A DNA stretch of 41,476 nucleotides, taken from positions 1 through 41,476 of the IMG/VR virus record IMGVR_UViG_3300023171_000024; one strand, 5' to 3'. Within the stretch, counting starts at the first letter, position 1; every line of letters begins with the position of its first letter. This DNA is from a virus. The notes under the pieces are model-generated. The model was given only the letters and a program-made list of their open reading frames with translations, was not told the DNA's origin and ran no database searches. Both the position numbers and the translations under genes were made by a program. This document shows, in pieces, positions 8,104-16,469 of this stretch.

Positions 8104-8652
8104 TTACTTCACCTGCTTGCGGTCACGGAGCATCTTCGCGATGTCCTTATCAACCTTGGCGGTGTCGCCCTTCGCCAGCGTACGGCCATCGCCCAGATGG
8201 ACGGGGGACGTAAGCGTATCGGCGCCGGTAACTTCCACGAAGCCATCTTCGTCGCGTGCCTTGCGGGTTGCGCGGCCCTTCTCGTCCGTCTCAGTGACCA
8301 GAATGGCCTCGGGATCCGAGCGCTGGCCGTGCGGGTTCGGGTTCGCATCGGTGGGCGAAAGCGGATGCTCAACGATGGTCTCGCCGGCAATATAGCCATC
8401 GACATCCTTCGTTTCCTCCGTTTCGATCCCCAGGGCAGCAGCCGACTTCCCGGCTTCCGAGATGTTGGCATATTCCTCAGCGGGCTTTACGGGCTCGCCA
8501 AAGGGATTCGCCGGGGGAAGGTCGGTAACAGCCGGCGCAACGCCGTCATAGGCCTCACGCGACTCAGGCAGAGCGCGGCCCTGGCTGTTCGATTCCATCT
8601 TCTCGCTGTCGTCGCCGCCCATGATGGGTTCGGGCTTTGGGGTACGTGCCAT
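8104..8652 (-). CDS. Hypothetical head protein downstream of capsid gene
   Basis: 182 residues, highly acidic and Pro-rich over the first ~60 residues and probably disordered. The more ordered C-terminus (VEVTGADTLTSPVHLGDGRTLAKGDTAKVDKDIAKML) has the look of a small beta-hairpin plus helix. It is the first gene after the capsid gene and is separated from it by a strong hairpin. A decoration or head-stabilisation role is possible; no family recognised. Confidence 0.6.
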   Translation of the reverse strand: MARTPKPEPIMGGDDSEKMESNSQGRALPESREAYDGVAPAVTDLPPANPFGEPVKPAEEYANISEAGKSAAALGIETEETKDVDGYIAGETIVEHPLSPTDANPNPHGQRSDPEAILVTETDEKGRATRKARDEDGFVEVTGADTLTSPVHLGDGRTLAKGDTAKVDKDIAKMLRDRKQVK

Positions 8653-8670
8653 GTTCTGTCCTCTCTAAAT

Positions 8671-8693
8671 GGGGCCCGCATTACGCGAGCCCC
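8671..8693 (-). terminator. Hairpin after major capsid gene, possible partial terminator
   Basis: A 9-base-pair stem (GGGGCTCGC with GCGGGCCCC, one G-T pair) with a 5-base loop lies between the capsid stop and the next gene. In the leftward sense it is followed by ATTTAGAG, not a long T-run. It could attenuate transcription or protect the abundant capsid mRNA 3' end. Confidence 0.5.
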
Positions 8694-8701
8694 GGTATAG
8701 T

Positions 8702-9667
8702 TTACGTGAGATCCGCGATGACCGACGAACCAGCCGAATTGCGGCATACCAGAGTTTCCTCCGAATACATCGCATCACGGTCGGCAAGGCCCGTCGTCGC
8801 CAGCTTACGCTTCTGGAGCGGGTCCAGCGTGCGGATTGCCCACAGTTCAGGATCGACCACCAGCACGTCGCGCGTCGAACAGAAGCGATCCGGCACGAAC
8901 TGAAGCTCACCCACGTCCGACACATACACGTCGGCGCCTGCGATGATCGTCAGCCGCTTGTTGCCGGTTTCACGACGCTGCTGCGCCAGACCCGAAAACG
9001 TGGCCGCAATCTGCTTCTGTGCCAGCGACATGATAACGAGGGTGGGTTCGCCACCAGCGTTCCAGGCCGCTGCAATCGACTGCTTCAGCAGTGCTTCCGT
9101 GAAAGCCCGCTGCGTACCGTTGGTCGGGCCGGCATTGGGATAGCCCATCGTGGTGCCCGAAAGCGTCGGATCGACACCACCAGCGCCGCGGTTGGCAGTC
9201 GGCGCACGCATGAACGCGAGTGCGCCAGCCGATTCACCGGCAACCGAAGCCGACGGCGGAACCGCTGGCAGAGCGCTGGTATAACGCGCCTCACGATCGC
9301 GCTTCCATTCCTTGCCGGCCTTGGCGATCTGATAGGCATGCTCATTAGCGCGGCCTGCTGCCTTCACAGCCTGCTGCGTGGTCGAGGTGCCGACAACCTT
9401 CGTGAAGATTTGGGTGTAGTTGCCCAGACGGGTCGTTGCAGGCCGGTTCTCGTTGCTCAGGTCATCACCCTGGATGGCCTTGTTGTTCGCGTTGGCCGAA
9501 ACCAGCGCATCCGTCTGCCACTCGGTATAGACGGCTTCGGCCTTCTCACGACCAATAGCCGTGACAAATGGCGTTTCAACCGGAGAAATGTTCGAGATCA
9601 GATCCGACAAGTCCTCGCGGTTGCCCACGCGGCTCATGGTCTGAATGGTATTCGATGGTACTGCCAT
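8702..9667 (-). CDS. Major capsid protein, SU10/DUF5309 type
   Basis: 321 residues forming the head shell. The family pattern is visible: NREDLSDLISNISPVETPF at residues ~16-34, then EWQTDALV at ~50, a long helix with GRANEHAYQIAKAGKEWKRD, and C-terminal beta segments (ERF-like FVPDRFCSTRDVLVVDPEL). This matches the SU10-type major capsid family. The gene follows the scaffold gene, as expected, and has hairpins on both sides, which suggests separate control of expression. ATG start with ordinary spacing. Confidence 0.85.
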   Translation of the reverse strand: MAVPSNTIQTMSRVGNREDLSDLISNISPVETPFVTAIGREKAEAVYTEWQTDALVSANANNKAIQGDDLSNENRPATTRLGNYTQIFTKVVGTSTTQQAVKAAGRANEHAYQIAKAGKEWKRDREARYTSALPAVPPSASVAGESAGALAFMRAPTANRGAGGVDPTLSGTTMGYPNAGPTNGTQRAFTEALLKQSIAAAWNAGGEPTLVIMSLAQKQIAATFSGLAQQRRETGNKRLTIIAGADVYVSDVGELQFVPDRFCSTRDVLVVDPELWAIRTLDPLQKRKLATTGLADRDAMYSEETLVCRNSAGSSVIADLT

Positions 9668-9684
9668 GTTCGTATCCTATGCCT

Positions 9685-9712
9685 ACTGTCTCACGACGTT
9701 GGCTGAGACAGT
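9685..9712 (-). other. Perfect 9-bp hairpin between scaffold and capsid genes
   Basis: ACTGTCTCA and TGAGACAGT form a perfect inverted repeat around a 10-base loop in the 47-base gap between the scaffold stop and the capsid start. It is not followed by a T-run. It might act as an RNA processing or stability element that raises capsid over scaffold expression, or as a weak terminator. Confidence 0.5.
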
Positions 9713-9714
9713 GG

Positions 9715-10713
9715 TTAAAGTCCCATACGGGCAATCGCAGCCGCAGCATCCTTCACATCGCCGCTCTTCTGCAATCGCTCGCGCGATTCGCGATAACCCC
9801 GACCTTCCGCGCTGCTGGGCTGGGCTGCGTTGGGTTTGGTGGTTCGCGCTTTCTTGCCATCACGAACGCGCTGCATCTGACGTGCCGTTGCGGCATCGTA
9901 CTTTTCGGACTTCTCACGCCAGTCTGCGACCTGTCGGAGCGCCTTCAACTCAGCTGCGGTTGCGTGATCCATCTGGCTACGATCCAAACCCAGCACATCG
10001 GCGGCGCCTAGTGCCTTCTTGAACCATTCTTCCCGCGTAGCCTCGTTTGCCACCTCGGGGATCGCCATCAGTTCACTATCCCGCTGCTGGATTTCAGCCT
10101 GCGACATGGCTTGACCGGCATCAGTGCCGAGCGATTCCGCCTGCTGCATGAACTCGTCATGCTGGGCCTTGGCGGCGTCGTACTGCGCTTTCTGGGCTAT
10201 GTAGGTTGCAGGGTCCTGATACGCCAAAGCGGGATCCGGCATCTGCGGAGCCAATGACTCCCCGATTGCCTTCAACTGCTGGGCATAGCGTGCCTGCGCC
10301 TGTGCGTCGGCCTGTGCTGCGCGCTGGTCTGCTGCACGCTGGGCATCTGCGGCCTTCGTCGTTGCGGTCTGCACCTGAGTAGCCCTGCGGCTCTCCAAGT
10401 CTGCCACGTAACGCTGCGCCTCTGGGGTGAGGGCAGCGAACTTGGCCTTTTCCTCCGCGTTCAGGCTGGCGGGAGCGTCGATGGCAGCCTTCGTAGGATG
10501 TTCGTCGTCTTCACCTTCCTGCTCTTCATCATCACCATCAGCGTCGAGGTCTAGTTCGTCCTCTTCGCCTTCGGGATGTGAATTCTCATGCTCCTTGGGG
10601 TCTTCCTGCTCCGTGTCGGAAAACTCGTCCAAGTTCAAACCGCTAATTGCTGCTGCTGCGCTATCGAGATCGTCGCCTGCGCCGCCGGCTGCATCATCCT
10701 GATACTGGGCCAT
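9715..10713 (-). CDS. Scaffold protein (head assembly)
   Basis: 332 residues with typical scaffold composition. Residues ~1-75 are extremely acidic (DEEQEGEDDEH). A long Ala/Gln-rich coiled-coil-like region (AQADAQAQARYAQQLKAIGES) follows, and the C-terminus is basic (RVRDGKKARTTKPN), where capsid binding usually lies. It is placed directly before the capsid gene. No protease domain was seen, so the scaffold is probably released or degraded by other means. Confidence 0.8.
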   Translation of the reverse strand: MAQYQDDAAGGAGDDLDSAAAAISGLNLDEFSDTEQEDPKEHENSHPEGEEDELDLDADGDDEEQEGEDDEHPTKAAIDAPASLNAEEKAKFAALTPEAQRYVADLESRRATQVQTATTKAADAQRAADQRAAQADAQAQARYAQQLKAIGESLAPQMPDPALAYQDPATYIAQKAQYDAAKAQHDEFMQQAESLGTDAGQAMSQAEIQQRDSELMAIPEVANEATREEWFKKALGAADVLGLDRSQMDHATAAELKALRQVADWREKSEKYDAATARQMQRVRDGKKARTTKPNAAQPSSAEGRGYRESRERLQKSGDVKDAAAAIARMGL

Positions 10714-10727
10714 TGGTTACTGTGCTC

Positions 10728-11072
10728 CTAGCGGATATTGGAAATCTTCTCCGCGTGCGCCCGATCATTAGCACGAATACGCCCCGTTTCAATAACAGTT
10801 TGTACCTTGCGCTCTATCTCGCGCGCAATGCGATCTGCCATGCCTAGAGCCTGAAGGCCGGCAGTGTCGCCGGGAGTGAGTTGACCTACCTTTTCGAAAT
10901 AGTCGCGGCGCAATGCTGAGATCATATCGCGTAGGCCGTCTTCCTCCAGATAGAAAGCTTCGTAGCGCTGCCCGCGTGCTACGGCGTCTGTGCCGTTTTG
11001 GATGCGGGGCAGAGGGAGGGGAACGGTGCGGGTATAGCCGAAGTGGGCTAGGATGCGGTCAAGCCACTGCAT
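10728..11072 (-). CDS. Hypothetical protein between portal and scaffold genes
   Basis: 114 residues starting with MQWLDRILAHFGY, then a mainly helical charged body (RDMISALRRDYFEKVG, ADRIAREIERKVQTVIETGRI). Short proteins of this style commonly sit between portal and scaffold in podoviruses with DUF5309 capsids; their role is not known to me. The start lies inside the end of the 48-codon upstream gene, which supports coupled translation. Confidence 0.6.
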   Translation of the reverse strand: MQWLDRILAHFGYTRTVPLPLPRIQNGTDAVARGQRYEAFYLEEDGLRDMISALRRDYFEKVGQLTPGDTAGLQALGMADRIAREIERKVQTVIETGRIRANDRAHAEKISNIR

Positions 11073-11205
11073 TCTTTTCGCGCTCCCTTTTTTCTTTATC
11101 CGCGCGGTATTCCCAACCTACGACACGATAATAGTTAATACCGCTTTGGTTGAGCTTGTAATCCTCAAGAGCTTTCGCCCAAGCACCCTCTTTATGACTA
11201 AGCAT
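11059..11205 (-). CDS. Small basic/charged protein, 48 residues
   Basis: Found by reading the gap below the 64-residue gene. The ATG overlaps the upstream TAG by 8 bases and a GGGGG run lies just upstream as ribosome site. The protein starts MLSHKEGAWAKALEDYK and ends in a strongly charged helix (RADKEKREREKNAVA). It resembles small phage proteins of unknown role between portal and scaffold. The gene fits the gap exactly and overlaps the next start by 14 bases, both of which support it. Confidence 0.6.
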   Translation of the reverse strand: MLSHKEGAWAKALEDYKLNQSGINYYRVVGWEYRADKEKREREKNAVA

Positions 11206-11392
11206 CCCCCAACTCTTCCGCGCTGGTGTTGAGGGCTTGGTCGATGACAGAACGCAATACGCGTAAGTCCTCGCGATTCATGCCTTCAACAATTGGCGAC
11301 TTGGAAACCGCCTCACCGAAAGGACATGCGTAAAGGGTGAAATCGTCAGTGCTGTTTACGCTAACGCCCCAAAAGTTATTCTGCTGTGTCAT
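11198..11392 (-). CDS. Small hypothetical protein after portal gene
   Basis: 64 residues, ATG in an ATGA overlap with the portal stop. The N-terminal half is polar and beta-prone (NFWGVSVNSTDDFTLYACPFG), the C-terminal half is a helix (NREDLRVLRSVIDQALNTS). Probably a globular minidomain. No family recognised; coupling to the portal gene suggests a head-assembly or accessory role. Confidence 0.55.
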   Translation of the reverse strand: MTQQNNFWGVSVNSTDDFTLYACPFGEAVSKSPIVEGMNREDLRVLRSVIDQALNTSAEELGDA

Positions 11393-13569
11393 TGATCGAG
11401 TGCTCCACCTTCGCGATTAACCCCAAGATCATCTCCCTGCGACGTTGCTCCGACACGCGCCGCGTAAGCCTTGACCTCCGCTTCCTTGTCGATGCGGTAT
11501 TTTGCTATCTTAGACTCTTCCACGGCTTTGTCATAGGCCAGATCGCTCTCAAGCTGCGCCGCCTCCCGCTTCTGCTCCATCTCAAGAGCATGGCGCTCAC
11601 GCAGGGCTTGGTTATTCGCCGCCGCTTCGTCACGCTTCAACTGGATCTGCGCTTCAGCCTTACGCTGCTCTAGATCAAGCTGACGTTGCGCACGCTGTTC
11701 CTCAGCGGCGGCTTTGGCATCTTCGCGCGCCTGCTCGGCCTGTGCTGCCATAGCTTCTGGATCTGGCTGCTCAGGCTCTGGTGGCTTGGGTTGCCCCGTC
11801 GCTGGGTCAATCTCTGGCGGTGCATCGGGATCCTTCCAGAAGTCCGGCCCCTTACCAATCCCCAAATCACGTACCAGCCCATCAATGAAGTTGAACCGCT
11901 GCTTGGGCGATACCTCACCAATCTGCGTGCCTTCAGCAAGGATGGGCACCATCGCCATACGCGCCTGTACGCGGCGGTCCTTGTTGCCGGTGCCCAATCC
12001 CACGCGGATAGCCAGATTCACGTCCTCAGGCCACTGCGACGGGTCTACCTGCTTGTATTGACCGTCCACCTTGATCTTGAACGGGTCGCCCTCGCGACGC
12101 ATCAGCCTGTACTTCTTCGCCATCAGCCGGGAGAAGGCCTCCGCGAAGTTGCGGGCGATAAACTCTTCCTGCTGCTGCCCCTGCGCCTGCATCATGGCGG
12201 TGCCGGTCGCGGTTTTATTCAGCGCGTCTGCGTCCAAACCCTGGTTCAAACGTGTGATGCCAGTGCGGCTCTCGCGCTCACCTGTCATCCACTCCATCAC
12301 CGTCAACGACTTGCCGGCGTCGAAGTCGGTACGATACGGCACGATCTGGCTGGCATCGTCTGCACGGATAGGCCCGATGCCCGACAGCAGATCATCGATC
12401 GTGTTCTCGTTCATGCCGCGCGAACCAAGGACAGGCCGCACGTTATTCGACTGGTGCATGCCATCGAACAACTGACGCGCCACGAACGAACGCCCCAACT
12501 GGATGTCCATCACCTTGTCAGCGAGCGAATAGCCTACCAGTCGGTGCGGACGCGGGAACGGGCAAAACACACTGAACGGCTGCTCATCGACAACCTCGAT
12601 AGCATCCTCGCCATCAGCCCAACGCAGGATTTCGTTCTCGATGCGGAACACCTTGACGCGCTCGGCAATGCCATCGCCATCCAGATCGATGCGCGCATAT
12701 TCCTCGCGCAACTCGACCATCTGCAACGCTGGCGTACTTTCGGGGTCTGGCTCGTAATAGTCATCGTCACGATCGCGCGGCAATGACGAATAGGTCGGCA
12801 CGGCATAAGCCTGCGCACGGTCAAACCCCATATCCACCAGATCGGATCTGGTCTTGACGGCGATGTGCGCCAGATAGTCGGATTCATCCTCATGGCGCGC
12901 ACGCGCTGAGTAGCGGAATTCTTCAGCGGGGATCGTTTCATCAACGAAACGTTTAACCTTCGTCTCGGTCTTCAGGGACAGCGTGTAGGTGCCATCCGGG
13001 TTTTGCTCAGCGTCCTCAACCTCGCCCTGGAAACCTTCAAGCTCCACCGGATCCGAGATGGTCACACGCTCGCGCATCACGCGCTCTTCGTCCACCATCG
13101 TAGTCTTGGTGACGCCGTACTTCTCCAGCAGCCCGCACGTCAGCCAGTCATGCAGCACCCGGTAGCCGTCCTGCTGCCGCATGAAGCTGTAGCCCACCGC
13201 CGACGTAGCTTCATCAGCCGCGGCCTCGTCTGCCTCATCCGTCGCCTCGAACTCCACGATACGATCACCACTGACGAACGTACGCAGCACCGACGGCACC
13301 ATGTAGTCGATCGTTTCCTGAACATCAGGAAGAACGATTTGGCTACGGCCATCGACCTCATTACCGAACGGCTTGGCCTCGTAGTAGCGGCGTGCTGCCT
13401 CCTGAAAACCACGCAGGCGGTCCCACTCACTCTCCGCCGACTCAGCCTCACGGCGCAGTGCATCGACCAGTTCGTCAATGTCGATGCCTGTATCGTTGGC
13501 TGCGGCGGGTGCGTCACCGGCTTCTAGAGCAACAAGCTCGGGATCAATAATAACGGGCGCCGTTGCCAT
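11389..13569 (-). CDS. Portal protein
   Basis: 726 residues, the usual size for large P22-like portals. The portal ring is the DNA entry and exit channel and docks terminase and adaptor. Visible features: an N-terminal acidic domain, ETIDYMVPSVLRTF near residue 90, wing/stem regions with YSLADKVMDIQLGRSFVARQ, and NKTATGTAMMQAQGQQ in the tunnel-loop region. A long Gln/Glu/Ala/Arg-rich C-terminal helix (about 580-690) would form a barrel, as in P22. The ATG lies in a TGATG overlap with the large terminase stop; a TTG one codon earlier is also possible. Confidence 0.85.
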   Translation of the reverse strand: MATAPVIIDPELVALEAGDAPAAANDTGIDIDELVDALRREAESAESEWDRLRGFQEAARRYYEAKPFGNEVDGRSQIVLPDVQETIDYMVPSVLRTFVSGDRIVEFEATDEADEAAADEATSAVGYSFMRQQDGYRVLHDWLTCGLLEKYGVTKTTMVDEERVMRERVTISDPVELEGFQGEVEDAEQNPDGTYTLSLKTETKVKRFVDETIPAEEFRYSARARHEDESDYLAHIAVKTRSDLVDMGFDRAQAYAVPTYSSLPRDRDDDYYEPDPESTPALQMVELREEYARIDLDGDGIAERVKVFRIENEILRWADGEDAIEVVDEQPFSVFCPFPRPHRLVGYSLADKVMDIQLGRSFVARQLFDGMHQSNNVRPVLGSRGMNENTIDDLLSGIGPIRADDASQIVPYRTDFDAGKSLTVMEWMTGERESRTGITRLNQGLDADALNKTATGTAMMQAQGQQQEEFIARNFAEAFSRLMAKKYRLMRREGDPFKIKVDGQYKQVDPSQWPEDVNLAIRVGLGTGNKDRRVQARMAMVPILAEGTQIGEVSPKQRFNFIDGLVRDLGIGKGPDFWKDPDAPPEIDPATGQPKPPEPEQPDPEAMAAQAEQAREDAKAAAEEQRAQRQLDLEQRKAEAQIQLKRDEAAANNQALRERHALEMEQKREAAQLESDLAYDKAVEESKIAKYRIDKEAEVKAYAARVGATSQGDDLGVNREGGALDQ

Positions 13570-14870
13570 CAAACAATCCCTCGCTTCAGTCGGTTAAGGT
13601 CCATTGAAACGGCCTTACGTGGTTCTTCATAAGCAACACAACCCGTACCCCAAGCATCGGCGGAATGCGAGGACCAATCATGGTTAGGCCCCAGACCTAT
13701 GCCGCGCTGGTCATCGCGCTTCTCATGATACCAGCCCAGAGCCTTCAACCCGGCTGCACACTTCACCTCATCGAAGCGCATGCGGGAGAACAACTGCCTG
13801 CCGCGCTCGACACGCTGCATCGCTGCACCCTTGCCTTGATTCGGAACCACCTCCACCGAATAGCCAGCATCCTCCAGAGCGCGCCTGTAGGACGTATCGA
13901 ACACCTTTTCCTGTGTGTCGCCGTCGTGAGGTAGCCAGATCTTGCACTGGTCCTTGGTGTAGCCCTGCGACCGCATCCAGGCGAGATGCGCGCTAACCGG
14001 TTGCCCTTGGCTCTCGTAGTGGTTCGTCCACCGTATCTCCGTGCCGACGAACTGCGCGGCCCAGAACACGAAGTTATCTGCCTTGGCGCCAGTACCACCG
14101 ATGTCTGCAAACAGCCGCACGATAAGATTAGGATCTTCCGCCACCATGCCGATGCGGTTTTCCTCACGCGCTTTAGTGAGATGTGTAGCATAATAGGCAC
14201 CCTCTACCACGCGGATAAAGTCGCCCTCCCAGATGTGATCGTATAGGTGTGGACGTTCTTCTTTGTCGCGCAGGCGAACGCGGTCTAGAATGTCGGGGAA
14301 CCAAGCGTTGTCGCGGTAATTGAGTTCCACTATCTTGACGCGCGGGTCTACGTTGTCACGAAAGCGCTTGTTAGTCGCGCTCTCTTCACGCTCAGGGTTC
14401 CAAGTTACCCACAGCTCAGAGTCTTCCTCGCGCAACGTCGGAATAAGCTTGGTCCACGCCTCATCCGATACAGTTTCAGCCTCGTCTACCCAGCAAAGAA
14501 GGATGCGCGCCTTGGACTTCACGCTGTCAATGTTGCGATCAAGGCCGGTGAAGCTGTAGTTAATCCGTCCGTCTTTGGTGCGGATATACTTCTCGCCAAT
14601 GTCAAAGTGCGGAACCAGCCAATCCGTCTCACGGATCGCGGCCTTAATTTCCTCTAACGATGAATCCGCCAGAGAGTTCATAAAGACGCGGCCACAAAGG
14701 ATAATTCCCTCGCGACCGGCTTTAGACCACATCAATGCGCGAACCGCTGACATCTTTGCAAAGGTGCGGGTCTTACCCGAACCTCGACCACCATGCGAAC
14801 CCCTAACGTCAGCTTCACCAGAAAACACCGGCACAAGCTTGGCTGGCATCTGGATCTGGACAGTACTCAC
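13569..14870 (-). CDS. terL: Terminase large subunit (PBSX/Terminase_3-like)
   Basis: 433 residues, ATP-driven packaging motor and DNA-cleaving nuclease. The ATPase domain shows Walker A GGRGSGKT (~27-34) and Walker B LLCWVDEAE (~124). The nuclease domain shows ADIGG, HDGD and SSHSADAW, each placing an Asp suitable for metal binding. Start is GTG in a GTGA overlap with the small subunit gene. The type suggests headful or cohesive-end packaging; the sequence alone does not say which. Confidence 0.9.
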   Translation of the reverse strand: MSTVQIQMPAKLVPVFSGEADVRGSHGGRGSGKTRTFAKMSAVRALMWSKAGREGIILCGRVFMNSLADSSLEEIKAAIRETDWLVPHFDIGEKYIRTKDGRINYSFTGLDRNIDSVKSKARILLCWVDEAETVSDEAWTKLIPTLREEDSELWVTWNPEREESATNKRFRDNVDPRVKIVELNYRDNAWFPDILDRVRLRDKEERPHLYDHIWEGDFIRVVEGAYYATHLTKAREENRIGMVAEDPNLIVRLFADIGGTGAKADNFVFWAAQFVGTEIRWTNHYESQGQPVSAHLAWMRSQGYTKDQCKIWLPHDGDTQEKVFDTSYRRALEDAGYSVEVVPNQGKGAAMQRVERGRQLFSRMRFDEVKCAAGLKALGWYHEKRDDQRGIGLGPNHDWSSHSADAWGTGCVAYEEPRKAVSMDLNRLKRGIV

Positions 14871-15187
14871 TCGGGTTCTACTGCGACCAACTCAATCTTA
14901 GCAATCTGAATAGCGCCGCCATCCTCGCCAGTTATTTGCATTGGCAGGACTTTGCCAAGCAAAGGCAAGAAACCCTTTGGATAATCATTAGCCTGCTTAA
15001 CCAAATAACCTACAAGACCCCCATCTTCACCTTCGCCGCCAGCTTTGATAGCTGCTTGAATAATGGCATCTTTGAGTAGCGCTGTAGTCTTATTGGGCAA
15101 GCCTTTAGGACGCCCTGGTCCGGGCGTTCCATCACCTACTCTGACGGGTTTCTCATCGTTATTAAAACCGTTCTCCATCCCCCTCAT
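14867..15187 (-). CDS. Terminase small subunit-like protein
   Basis: 106 residues. GRPKGLPNKTT (~26-36) is the motif seen in DUF5681-type proteins often found upstream of the large terminase, followed by a helical domain (ALLKDAIIQAAIKAG) and a C-terminal beta tail. It would recognise phage DNA and load the packaging motor. Two ATG codons are possible (15187 or 15178), both with a purine-rich GGGG stretch upstream; the first was chosen. Confidence 0.7.
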   Translation of the reverse strand: MRGMENGFNNDEKPVRVGDGTPGPGRPKGLPNKTTALLKDAIIQAAIKAGGEGEDGGLVGYLVKQANDYPKGFLPLLGKVLPMQITGEDGGAIQIAKIELVAVEPE

Positions 15188-15231
15188 CTAACCCCTATCG
15201 CGCGCAGGAGCAAGTGGGCGTGTGTGAAGCG

Positions 15232-15513
15232 TCATGCGGAGGTGGCCGGGGTGGAAAGCGACAGCATCGCGTAACCAGCTGGCATCCCGAAACCGCCGTC
15301 CAGCACGTGCGTGATGTCGCGCATGATCTCACGGTGCGTGTAGGACGCGGTGGCCGTATCCCATTCGCGGATCAGCAGCGTGTCGCCGACCTGATATCCG
15401 CGATCGTTATAGCGAAACTCCGCTGTCTTGCGCCCAGCCCGCAGCTCCTCGAAGATGTCCGGCCAGCACTTGATGTTGTGACACTTGGTGGCCTGTGGCT
15501 GGGGATTTACCAT
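15232..15513 (-). CDS. DUF3850/ASCH-like small protein
   Basis: 93 residues. HNIKCWPDIFEELRAGRKTAEFR, then NDRGYQVGDTLLIREWD, is the clear pattern of the DUF3850 branch of the ASCH superfamily (RNA- or nucleoside-binding PUA-like fold). Members are common in phages, but their substrates are largely unknown; some ASCH relatives are amidohydrolases acting on modified nucleosides. A second ASCH-like protein lies at 32812-33120. Confidence 0.8.
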   Translation of the reverse strand: MVNPQPQATKCHNIKCWPDIFEELRAGRKTAEFRYNDRGYQVGDTLLIREWDTATASYTHREIMRDITHVLDGGFGMPAGYAMLSLSTPATSA

Positions 15514-15611
15514 CCGAGATGCGCCTTGATTAGATTGGCAATGACGTTCCCCGCGACGAACATCGCAAACAACGCGATCAAAAAAATGACTGTTTTGATC
15601 CTCTCACTCAT
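15507..15611 (-). CDS. 34-residue single-span membrane peptide
   Basis: ATG with a good AGGAAG ribosome site just upstream opens a 34-codon frame that overlaps the next ATG by 7 bases. The product begins MSERIKTVIFLIALF and is one hydrophobic helix with a positive N-terminus, then a short polar tail (NLIKAHLGW). It is too short for most gene finders. It may be a membrane-targeted host-modulating peptide; role unknown. Confidence 0.6.
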   Translation of the reverse strand: MSERIKTVIFLIALFAMFVAGNVIANLIKAHLGW

Positions 15612-15644
15612 CTTCCTGCTCCTTCATTCGTAACGGGGGACATC

Positions 15645-15908
15645 CTAGCCGCACTCGGATTCGAATTGGGCGCGGTTACGAGCCTGAGCGCGCATAACCT
15701 GTTGCAACTCCAACTTGTGAACCCCTGGGCGGTAATGGATACAGCCATCATAAGCTGTAGTCACATCACGAAAGACGTTGGGACAGCGGAATGCCATTTG
15801 ATCTAGCAAATCGGCTTCCACCCTTAGGCGATGCTCAAGCAGATCAATCCGCTGCGACTTGCTAGGCCCAAGACCTAGAAACTCTCTAATCTTGCCCACC
15901 TCACTCAC
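15645..15908 (-). CDS. Hypothetical protein, 87 residues
   Basis: Start chosen at a GTG that overlaps the upstream stop by 8 bases; longer starts would lie deep inside the upstream gene. The N-terminus reads VSEVGKIREFLGLGPSK, then a charged helix (QRIDLLEHRLRVEADLLDQMAF) and a Cys-containing middle (RCPNV, YDGCIHYRP). Mostly helical, soluble. No family recognised. Confidence 0.5.
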   Translation of the reverse strand: MSEVGKIREFLGLGPSKSQRIDLLEHRLRVEADLLDQMAFRCPNVFRDVTTAYDGCIHYRPGVHKLELQQVMRAQARNRAQFESECG

Positions 15909-16374
15909 CCCTTTCCAGAGCGCGCCCGCGGGACAGGATTTCGTAAGCAGTATCCTCGCTGATGGCCCATATGCCTGCAAGCCGCTTGGCCTCGACACGA
16001 TCCAGCGACACCGGCTCCAACTCAGCGAGGATGTCGCGAGCTTCATCGCCTAGCTCTGTTTCGATGCCGAACCACTTGCCTGGATGCGTATCATGCCCTT
16101 TACGAACCACAGCAATCGCTCGCACCAAATCCTCCATCCTCTGCTCAAGCGCGGTGCGGGTGGGGGTGGCGTAGTGGGGGTGGTTGGCGGGGAGGCGGAT
16201 GTATTTAATGCTATATTCCCAGCCGCAAATGCTTCTGGTTGTATACTTGCCGACGGCTCCATGAGTCCATCCTACCTGAACAACAACATCATCCCCCAAC
16301 CACTCAGGCCGCTTACCCTCAACAGGAATTTCAGCGCCCCACTCGACATTCTCATTCGTCATGCTATCCATCAC
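15901..16374 (-). CDS. Hypothetical early/accessory protein, 157 residues
   Basis: GTG 16374 or ATG 16371 start. The first half has a beta-rich pattern of Trp-containing strands (VVVQVGWTHGAVGKY, CGWEYSIKYIRLPANH), a style seen repeatedly in short phage proteins of unknown function. The second half is helical and acidic (LGDEARDILAELEPVSLDRVEAKRLAG), ending RGRALERGE. A 31-base stem-loop region precedes the gene. No function assigned. Confidence 0.55.
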   Translation of the reverse strand: MMDSMTNENVEWGAEIPVEGKRPEWLGDDVVVQVGWTHGAVGKYTTRSICGWEYSIKYIRLPANHPHYATPTRTALEQRMEDLVRAIAVVRKGHDTHPGKWFGIETELGDEARDILAELEPVSLDRVEAKRLAGIWAISEDTAYEILSRGRALERGE

Positions 16375-16405
16375 TCAGCGTCCTTTCTCGTCAAAGGGTC
16401 GTTAC

Positions 16406-16446
16406 ACCACCGGGTTGATCGGAGCTCCACAACGATCCCCGGTGGT
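16406..16446 (-). other. Strong stem-loop between two small leftward genes
   Basis: ACCACCGGG (16406-16414) and CCCGGTGGT (16438-16446) pair perfectly, continued by GATCG with CGATC after a 2-base bulge, around an 11-base loop containing GAGCTC. The element occupies the ~95-base gap between two small genes. Without a T-run it may be a Rho-type or structural mRNA element, or a binding site. Confidence 0.5.
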
Positions 16447-16469
16447 TGGAACATGAAGCGGGTAGGGTG

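Noticed and set aside
8669-9706. Long rightward frame opposite the capsid gene
   Set aside because: The capsid frame matches the family pattern; the opposite frame is basic and without motifs, as expected for a shadow.
11686-12786. Long rightward frame opposite the portal gene
   Set aside because: Shadow of the GC-rich portal gene, with no start signal or family motifs.
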